The notes beneath the pieces were generated by a model. The model did not search any database. It saw only the letters and a program-made list of their open reading frames with translations, and was not told the DNA's origin. A program made the position numbers and the translations under genes. 64,000 bases of DNA. Origin: Lycium barbarum. Lineage: Eukaryota; Streptophyta; Magnoliopsida; Solanales; Solanaceae. This document shows positions 57,293 to 64,000 of this stretch, piece after piece. The stretch lies in NCBI RefSeq assembly GCF_019175385.1, contig NC_083339.1, forward strand, positions 51,916,596 through 51,980,595, given 5' to 3'. The stretch's first letter is position 1. Every line of letters begins with the position of its first letter.

Positions 57293-58777
57293 CTACCATT
57301 GCACATATTCATTAAACAAAAAGGTTAGTAATATACCTGGGTCTGTGTCTGGGGGTGCCTCTGGGTCCCGACGACCAGTCAAAGCGTAGATGCGGTTCGA
57401 GGGACCGCTAGAATCTGAAGCCCCACCACGGCCTCTACCGCGGCCCGCTGGTGCTGGCATACCTCGCCCCGTAGAGCGCGTGGCCGAAGGGGTAGATGAC
57501 GAACCAGCAACGGATCTCATCGGCGGTGCTGTGCTGCCGGAACCGCCTGCCCACGGACAATCCCGCATGATATGGCCCTGGCGGCCGCAAGCAAAACAGG
57601 CCCCCGTGGCCCTGAAGCACTCACCTGGGTGCGATCTTCCGCAATACGAACACTGGGGTATGGGTGGCCTAAACTGACTGGGACCCCTGCTCGCCTGAGG
57701 ACCTGGGGCTCTGGAACTCTGGTCTGCCCTGGACGGTCCTGCTCCCTCAAACCTCTTACCAACAGACTGTGTGTCCCGGCCTGATGGAGGAAAGTACCCG
57801 CTGGACTGATACTGCGGCTGCCCGCCCCGTGAATCTCCAGGATACCCCGCTGATCTGGCCCTCTTGGGCCGTCTCCCATCATACTCTCGGCTGGGCCGAT
57901 CTGCTCGGTGCCGGTTCTCCATCCCCTGGGCGTAGGCCTGTAGACGGGCAATGTCCATATCTGTCTGCAATGATACCGCCATGCACCCGTCAATCAAGTA
58001 ACGATCCAGCCCCATAACATACCTATGCATCCGATCTGTCATATCTGCCACCACGGCAGGGGCATACCGGGCCAGGGAATCAAACTCCAAATTATATTCA
58101 CGGACGCTCCGACCCCTCTGCTGCAGATGCAAAAACCGATCAGCTCGCTCCCGTCGTAACTCTGGGGGTAGAAAGTGGCGGGTGAAAGCAGTCACAAACT
58201 GATCCCACATAGCTGGAGGAGCACCATCACCCCGGGATAGCTCCCAAGTCTCATACCAATGGGCGGCAACATCCCGAAGTCTATGCGAAGCTAGCTCAAC
58301 CGACTCGGTCTCTGACGCCCTGACCAAGTCTAATGCACGCCGCATCCCCCGAATGAAGTCATGGGGGTCCTCGTCGGGCTTAGACCCGAAAAACTCTGGA
58401 GGGCCGCATAACAAGAACTCCCGAACTCTCAGGCTTTCCCGCCTGTCCTCATCATCATCGTCCCTCCGCCCGCGCCTGCGAGCCTGTCCGGCTACAATCG
58501 TGGTCAGCAACTGTATAGCCTCCCTCAGGGTCCTATCCTCCGCCCCTGGCTGAGGAGCTGGAGTCTCAGGAGCGGGTACACGGACCTCTGGAGCTGCTGA
58601 AGGTCCCGCTCCAGGCTGTACTAATGGGGGTGTAGCAGACCCCTCAGAATGAGGTGTAACCTCCGGCAAATCATAAACACGAGCCCGAGTAGCCCGTTGT
58701 GCCTGACTGGTCTCTCCCATCTTCGCCTTGCCCTTCTGGGCCGCCGTTGCCTTCTTCGGAGGCATCACTGCAAACAC
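57293..58777 (-). CDS. gag: Intact gag of the gag-only element (494 codons)
   Basis: A single uninterrupted frame. The first ATG is at 58775-58777, but the Met four codons in (58763-58765, MPPKKATAAQ) is the likely start because the left-hand copy (706-708) starts there. Regions: basic N-terminus (1-25), Pro/Ala/Glu linker (about 30-85), retrotransposon gag/capsid domain (about 120-300), Arg/Ser/Gly-rich RNA-binding stretch, then two Cys clusters. The second is a canonical CCHC knuckle (C-F-A-C-G-R-Q-G-H-I-M-R-D-C). After the knuckle it reaches the gag-protease junction (R-I-Y-A-L-T-G-R) and ends about 30 codons later without the protease active site. It forms virus-like particles in autonomous relatives; here it may package the element's own RNA. 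Confidence 0.96.
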   Translation of the reverse strand: MFAVMPPKKATAAQKGKAKMGETSQAQRATRARVYDLPEVTPHSEGSATPPLVQPGAGPSAAPEVRVPAPETPAPQPGAEDRTLREAIQLLTTIVAGQARRRGRRDDDDEDRRESLRVREFLLCGPPEFFGSKPDEDPHDFIRGMRRALDLVRASETESVELASHRLRDVAAHWYETWELSRGDGAPPAMWDQFVTAFTRHFLPPELRRERADRFLHLQQRGRSVREYNLEFDSLARYAPAVVADMTDRMHRYVMGLDRYLIDGCMAVSLQTDMDIARLQAYAQGMENRHRADRPSREYDGRRPKRARSAGYPGDSRGGQPQYQSSGYFPPSGRDTQSVGKRFEGAGPSRADQSSRAPGPQASRGPSQFRPPIPQCSYCGRSHPGECFRATGACFACGRQGHIMRDCPWAGGSGSTAPPMRSVAGSSSTPSATRSTGRGMPAPAGRGRGRGGASDSSGPSNRIYALTGRRDPEAPPDTDPGILLTFLFNEYVQW

Positions 58778-58959
58778 AACAACGGGTCAGATAAGAATGA
58801 CCCTATTAACACAGCTCTATCGCACGATCTAAGATTCCAAAGAAAGGGCAACACAACATCCTAGATGTCCTGTAGCTCCTTGTTTATAGATGTGGTGCAC
58901 AACACATCGATAAACAAGACTCTACTAGACACGGCCTGTAGACATTCCGAGGACAAACC

Positions 58960-58971
58960 GCTCTGATACCA
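58960..58971 (-). promoter_or_regulatory. Primer-binding site (initiator tRNA-Met type)
   Basis: Minus strand TGGTATCAGAGC, 4 bp from the LTR end at 58976, identical to the PBS of the left copy at 896-907. Confidence 0.95.
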
Positions 58972-58975
58972 CTTT

Positions 58976-61900
58976 TGTCACGACCCAGCCCCGTGGGCCG
59001 CGACTGGTGCCCTTCCGGGACACCCCAAACGAACTCACACCCAGATCATCGTAATCAGACTCGACCAAACTCAACGTACGTTATTCGAACTCAACATCGT
59101 AATCAGATCTCTACCGAACACTTATCCTAAGCAGTCGCCCGTACAGATCAGACAAATCACAAATCAGAAAGGAGGCGGAATATACATCGCCAAATTTCAC
59201 ACACACACATCAGAAGGGTGGCGGAATGCACATCGCCCCCAAGTACATACACATACATTCAAACTCAGAGGCCGACTTGGCCATAGCAGCGTACGGGCCG
59301 CTTAAGAATGCAAAACAGACTCACATGCAAACACACCGGACCCACGACCCACAAATCTGACTACAGGCCTCTAGACAAAACAGAACATATGCACATATGA
59401 CGGGACAGGGCCCCGCCGTACCCACACATCCACAAATGTACAAAATACAGACACAACAAAAGACTTGTACCAAAGTAGGCTCCGGATCAAAGGGGAGCTC
59501 TCCAACACAGCAGAATGAGTAGCCTAAACTGGAGGACCACCCAAACGAGCTTCTGTACCTGCGGGCATAAAACACAGCCCCCGAAGAAACGGGGGTCAGT
59601 ACGGGAGAAGTACTGAGTATGTAAAGCAGAAGGTACAGAAATCACAAACACAGCTGGAGTCAGAAAGAACAAACACACCGACATCGCAAACAAAGCAAAC
59701 CTGTGCGGGAGGCGAACGTACAAATGCAAATCAAATCATGTATAGGGTTTAGGAACGTGGTCACCCCCCGACGCTGGTGCCACAACACATCATAACTCCA
59801 GAAGTTTTCAAATCTCCGTACAATCTCCAAACACATCATATCACACACACATCACATCATCAGAACATATCAAATGCCATATCACATCATAACTCCATAA
59901 ACGGTAACCGGCCCTATGGCGAGGCCTCGGAAACCGTAACACATCATAACTCCCGAATATATTGTAGCGCGCACGATCACAAAGTCGGCCCTGGTACCGA
60001 CGAACGAAGTCATAGCAGACAGCACGAACAGAGTAGTGCAGAAACCATATGGATATCAAAAATACTTTGTCGGACTCAACATATAGTTTACATGTAGGTA
60101 TAAACTGACGCCAGAAGGCTCGGAGTAGGAATCAGATTGATCAAAGTATGCGTATAAAAGTTACGAAGTTCCAAACTGTCAAATTCGCAAGAAAAACTGT
60201 TCAGAAGTCGTTTTCCGAAAATCTCACATCATTCAAAGTACAGAACGTACGTTAATGGCATAGGAAGTTTCAAACACATCCTTGAGTCATAAACAGAAGA
60301 TTGCGAATCATAACAGACACAAGCGAATCAAACAAACCGAATAAGGGGAGCCTCGGGGCTCGCGGGCCCACCTCGGGTCAAATTGAGGCGGCGGACACAA
60401 ATCACAGACTTTCGGCTCCATAGAGCCATCTACGAAAGTTTCGAAGGGTTTCGGACACAACAACACAAGTTATGGAGGTACGAACATTCTTTTAACCAAA
60501 AGTGACAAAAAAGGGTTCAATCGCGCTGAGTGAATAGTGCTCGAACTTGAACTTCGATTTCCAAGAGCAGGGTTATTCCCGAGATTCCGAAATTTTCCTA
60601 GTGGGTCTAGGACATGCCAAAAGAATGAGAGGTAGGCTTTACATACCTGGTTGGCGCCTTACGCTCCTCAAATCGCAATTCCCGTTTCGTCCAGAAACTG
60701 CAAATGGTCACTTTTACCAGTTACTATTCATGAGAATTAACATTTTAGTCTTTGGGCTATATTTGGCTACCGAAATTTCGGCAGCACTTCCCCTATAAAT
60801 CTAGCACCCCCGAGACTTAGCTCGGCTCAAAATATAACAACATCAACAGCCCAAACATCAATACACAATACGAATCACAATCAAACACACTAACTTCACA
60901 ATTGCACCTTATTTCATAAGTTGGTAATCCTATTTCCAAACTCCACAATTTCAACTCATATCCACATTATTGTATTCATTCATTCAAGATTATTCCATTA
61001 CATAACAAACAAGTTCCAAACCATTTACCAAGTTTTCCCAAAATCCATTACTTTCCATTTTTCATTCAACACACCAAAAGTTACGACGAACGTTCTAACT
61101 TGCGTCGTTTCATTCCAAATTCGTTATCATCAACCATAAATCTTATTTAAGGTCTTTAGTGTCATATATATACTATGATATACACAAATATACCAAAGGT
61201 ATACACTTTCCGATAACGTCCGAAATTATTTTCTAACACCAACTCAATTCCTTAATCAATCCTTTACAACATAATGACCACAACAACACATTATTCAAAC
61301 TAAACAAGATAAAATTCTTATGCCTTGCACTACATGGGACTCACGGCCAAACACACCCTTTTATATACACACACACCATGCACAAACACAACCTCATCCC
61401 ACAATCTTCACACTAATCCAATCACTAACACATATATATCCATTTCATAACATTAAAACATAAAAATCTTACCTTTTTCTTGAATTTCCGATTTGCCGCA
61501 AACGAGCACCTTACGCCAATCTAATTATACCACCACGAAGAGCACCTCGAACTCATCAATCATTCCAAAAGAGACTAGGTGATTGGATTAGAAACAAGCC
61601 ACGAATTTATTTTTTTCTTTCTCTTTCTTTTTCGGCCGAGAGCACCTTCAATGGTGTTCTTGAGATTTTTTTTTTTTTGATCTTGATAAAGCTAACATAT
61701 ATCATATATATCCACTCCTAGGTCATGTGCATAGCACATGACCTTAATAAATGGACTTGGACTTGCTCCCTTGGGCCGGCCAATTCACTTCCTTTGGGCC
61801 TCAATTTTTGTATTCCATTTTCTTAGCCCAATTCATAAAATGTCCCGTTTTGTAATTCCCGAAACTAATTTCCGAAGTTCCAAATTTACCCTCGGCCTTC

Positions 61901-62028
61901 CCCGACGTCTTAACATTAATAACTCCATAACCAACATATTCATATTCACCAAAATCAAAATATTTCCTCAACACACAAGTCTTCTTTATTTCTTGATTTC
62001 CCGTTATACGAAAATACGGGACATAACA
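58976..62028 (-). repeat. 5' LTR of the gag-only element (3053 bp)
   Basis: Partner of 52542-55594, offset by 6434 bp throughout. Differences noticed include T/C at 53387 versus 59821, the CCCGGG/CCCTGG change near 59992, and a change in the T-rich run near 61605. It holds the presumed promoter (TATA about 61696-61714) and the same inverted repeat (61721-61743). Confidence 0.97.
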
Positions 62029-62660
62029 GCGGTGGTAGTTCTTGGATTGCTTTGATCTTGGTGGGATCTAACTCAATACCATGACGACTAACTATGAACC
62101 CTAGTAATTTTCCAGCAGGCACTCCAAATGGGCACTTTACAGGATACAACTTCAAATCGTACTTGTGGAGTCTGTCAAGTAATCTTCTTAAATGTTCGAA
62201 GTGGTACTCACCTACCCGGGATTTGATGACGACGTCGTCCACATACACCTCAATCTCTTTGTGCATCATATCATGAAAGATGGCGGTCATCGCCCTCATA
62301 TAAGTAGCACCGGCATTCTTGAGTCCAAAAGGCATTACCCGGTAATGATACACTCCTTATGGTGTGATGAACTCCGTCTTTTGAGCATCTTCTTCATCCA
62401 TCAGCATCTGATGATAGCCCGCGTAACAATCCACAAAAGATTGGACCTCATGCTTGGCGCAGTTATCAATGAGTATGTGAATGTTCGGGAGTGGGATATT
62501 ATCCTTTGGGCTAGCACAATTAAGATCACGATAATCCACACAAATCCTTATTTTTCCATCTTTCTTTGGTACCGAGCCTATGTTTGCCAACCATGTCAGG
62601 TACGGTGTCACTTCAAAAACCCCTGACTGAATCTGTTTTTCTACTTCTTCTTTAATTCAG
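62029..62660 (-). pseudogene. RT of Tat-lineage pol, right side of the insertion
   Basis: Minus frames 62611-62357 and 62353-62034 read as reverse transcriptase: V-P-K-K-D-G-K-I-R-I-C-V-D-Y-R-D-L-N (fingers/palm), then V-M-P-F-G-L-K-N-A and the catalytic Y-V-D-D box (intact). A TAA at about 62354-62356 interrupts between them. The frame runs into the inserted LTR at 62028; its continuation is at 52541 after the TSD. Confidence 0.92.
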
Positions 62661-63062
62661 ATGCTGACATCAGGCGTAGGCTGCCTGATTGTCTATTTTA
62701 CCGGGGCAAATCCTTGAAGGATCGGCAGCCTATGGGCAACAATATTCGTGCTCAAACCCAGCATATCGACGTATGACCAAGAGAATACATCTTCATACTC
62801 TTTCAACAGACTCTGATATCTTTCTTTCTCGGCTTCTGTCAAGTGCACACTTATTCTAGTTTCCCGAATCAATTCTTCATTTCCTAGATTAACTGCCTTT
62901 GTTTCCTCTATATTTGGCGTTGGTCAATTCTCCTATTCTTCTTCGACATCTTTCAACCCTTCTGATTCAGTTATCCCTTCTTCTTGATTGTCATTTTGTT
63001 CTTTTTCATTTTTACTTGTTTCATAACATGTCATGACATTATTTGTGGCCTCTGTATTATTA
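62661..63062 (-). pseudogene. Protease-RT linker exon of Tat-lineage pol
   Basis: Readable on the minus strand with a few stops: acidic segment, then the H-L-T-E-A-E-K-E-R-Y and E-Y-E-D-V-F-S-W-S-Y motifs that precede RT in this lineage. It begins right after an apparent 3' splice site (TTTTATTTTGCAG, AG at 63063-63064). Confidence 0.72.
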
Positions 63063-63115
63063 CTGCAAAATAAAACAACATGGTTATTAATCATGTAAAA
63101 GCAATTTTAACTACG

Positions 63116-63193
<78 letters not shown>

Positions 63194-63473
63194 AAAATGA
63201 TTTTTTTTCTTTATTATAAACTTTGAGGCGTTTTCATTGAAATTTAAAAAGAGTGATACAAATTGTGGTCTTGACATGGAATGGAACATCGAGCCATTTC
63301 CGTTATTAAACAACACACAAATAGAAAACATGAAAGGCGATAAGCCTGACCTCAAACCCGACTCTTGCCGTTTTTTGGAAAATGAGCATTCTTTCTAACG
63401 CAGAGTGAACAATGGGGTAGAAGTCCATCTGCTTGTTGTCTCTCCTGGTTCAGCATGGCGAATATCTAATGCT
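63063..63473 (-). other. Probable intron of the Tat/Ogre-lineage pol
   Basis: Between the poly-Glu/G-patch frame and the linker exon the minus strand loses coding character. It contains a (TA)n tract and T-rich DNA and ends in a strong acceptor TTGTTTTATTTTGCAG at 63063. Ogre elements are known to carry a spliced intron between protease and RT. The donor is not certain; GAG|GTCAGG near 63340-63350 is one option. Confidence 0.55.
63118..63192. repeat. (TA)n microsatellite
   Basis: About 37 TA units inside the probable intron. Confidence 0.97.
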
Positions 63474-64000
63474 TCAAAGCATTATTCTATGATGGTTGCG
63501 CACTCTTCTTCCCAAAACAACATCCTTAAACCCTCTTCTGGATCCTCGCTGTTGTGACCCAATGGGCATGCTGTGAAGGACTGGTATAGAGGAGGTAACG
63601 ACTTTCTCGTTTCCACGGGACCTCTGGCTCATATTCTGCTTCTTCTTCTTCTTCTTCTTCTTCTTCTTCTTCTTCTTCTTCTTCTTCTTCTTCTTCTTCT
63701 TCTTCTTCTTCTTCTTCTTCTTCTTCTTCTTCCTCACATGGCTCGTATCTAACCCCAAATCGACATTTCCCATGTTTGATACTCACTGGTTCTCTAATTC
63801 CTTGTAAGTTCTTTCCCAGACCTTTCTCGGGTTCAAACCCATTCCTTATCATAGTTGTAGCAACCATTTTATAGACAGTGGCATAGGGATATCTTCATCA
63901 TCTCCCCTGCGATCTATCATGGCTAGCTTAACAGTGTGAAAATCAGCACCCACTGGTGATTTCTCTACGACTGGTACACAGTTGTCCGATAGTTGTGGAC
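63474..64000 (-). pseudogene. G-patch and poly-Glu segment of the Tat-lineage polyprotein (partial)
   Basis: Minus frame 63867-63526 begins with a G-patch-like stretch (N-G-F-E-P-E-K-G-L-G-K-N-L-Q-G-I, residues about 9-24) followed by about 31 consecutive Glu residues encoded by a GAA/CTT repeat, then E-P-E-V-P-W. G-patch domains next to protease are a known feature of several Tat-lineage and other retroelements, where they bind nucleic acid. The upstream protease lies beyond 64000. The alternative frame 63474-63773 (poly-Lys) is a shadow of the repeat. Confidence 0.7.
63637..63732. repeat. (CTT)n / (GAA)n microsatellite, about 32 units
   Basis: An unbroken trinucleotide repeat within coding-derived sequence. 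On the minus strand it reads as a poly-Glu run. Confidence 0.97.

Larger units (their letters stand above)
52542..62028 (-). mobile_element. Young gag-only LTR retrotransposon (TR-GAG-like), TSD GCGGT
   Basis: A complete 9487-bp element: LTR 52542-55594, PPT 55595-55610, interior, PBS 58960-58971, LTR 58976-62028. Perfect 5-bp TSD GCGGT at 52537-52541 and 62029-62033, lying inside the pol gene of the Tat-lineage element. Both LTRs are 3053 bp; by eye I count about a dozen substitutions between them, so insertion is recent. The interior (3.4 kb) has gag but no protease, RT, RNase H or integrase; instead it holds a 5S-like sequence and a 41-bp tandem array. It must rely on proteins from an autonomous relative. 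Confidence 0.96.

Noticed and set aside
57390..58017. Plus-strand ORFs opposite gag, and the minus 57517-57993 ORF
   Set aside because: GC-rich shadows of the intact gag frame.
63474..63773. Poly-Lys ORF
   Set aside because: Alternative frame of the GAA repeat; the poly-Glu frame is in phase with the G-patch-like segment.

Overview
This window is intergenic plant DNA made almost entirely of transposable elements. I could support no host protein-coding gene. The retroelement types, the Stowaway-type MITE, and the LTR and Tat-lineage terminal sequences look like a large-genome asterid eudicot, most likely Solanaceae. That assignment is inference from family resemblance, not from a marker gene.

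Layout. 1-3828: the 5' part of a minus-strand, gag-bearing Ty3/gypsy element (gag open to the window edge, PBS, 2.9-kb LTR). It abuts a second minus-strand LTR (3829-6663), which in turn interrupts a plus-strand LTR (6664-8455). That LTR leads into a badly decayed chromovirus (PBS 8460, chromodomain remnant near 11100-11225, PPT 11453, start of the 3' LTR 11466). About 1.6 kb of the decayed interior is repeated at 11870-13753. 13754-15640: a truncated minus LTR. 15641-22214: a low-copy-looking AT-rich stretch with small tandem repeats (70 bp x2, 143 bp x3), two short unexplained ORFs, a solo LTR (17492-20237, TSD ATAGT) and a decayed MULE transposase. 22215-33146: a three-level nest. LTR B is split by LTR A (TSD TGTAG), which is split by a 3'-truncated gag-pol element (25065-31303) with defective RT and integrase. 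33147-41600: flanking DNA with a G-rich tract, a Stowaway-type MITE (34619-34863) and two solo LTRs with perfect TSDs (TTAAT, TTATT).

Roughly 40.8 kb to the right edge is a minus-strand Tat/Ogre-lineage retrotransposon. It has a putative 3' LTR (start at 45685), a long 3' region rich in stem-loop repeats and carrying another solo LTR (47202-48609, TSD AAGCT), then integrase, archaeal-type RNase H, RNase H, RT, an apparent intron and a G-patch/poly-Glu segment. Its pol gene is split by a young 9.5-kb insertion (52542-62028, TSD GCGGT).

That insertion is the most interesting object here. It has two 3053-bp LTRs with only about a dozen differences, one intact 494-codon gag ORF and no pol. Where pol should be it carries a 5S rRNA-like sequence with recognisable Pol III A-box and C-box regions (about 56918-57021) and a degenerate 41-bp-period tandem array (about 55940-56450). 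It fits the TR-GAG class (gag-only, non-autonomous LTR elements), with unusual cargo. Many LTRs in the window, from different families, also share two architectural features: a cluster of family-specific palindromes or short repeats just upstream of the TATA box, and (in the chromovirus-like families) a conserved double-hairpin core about 0.5-0.65 kb from the LTR 3' end.
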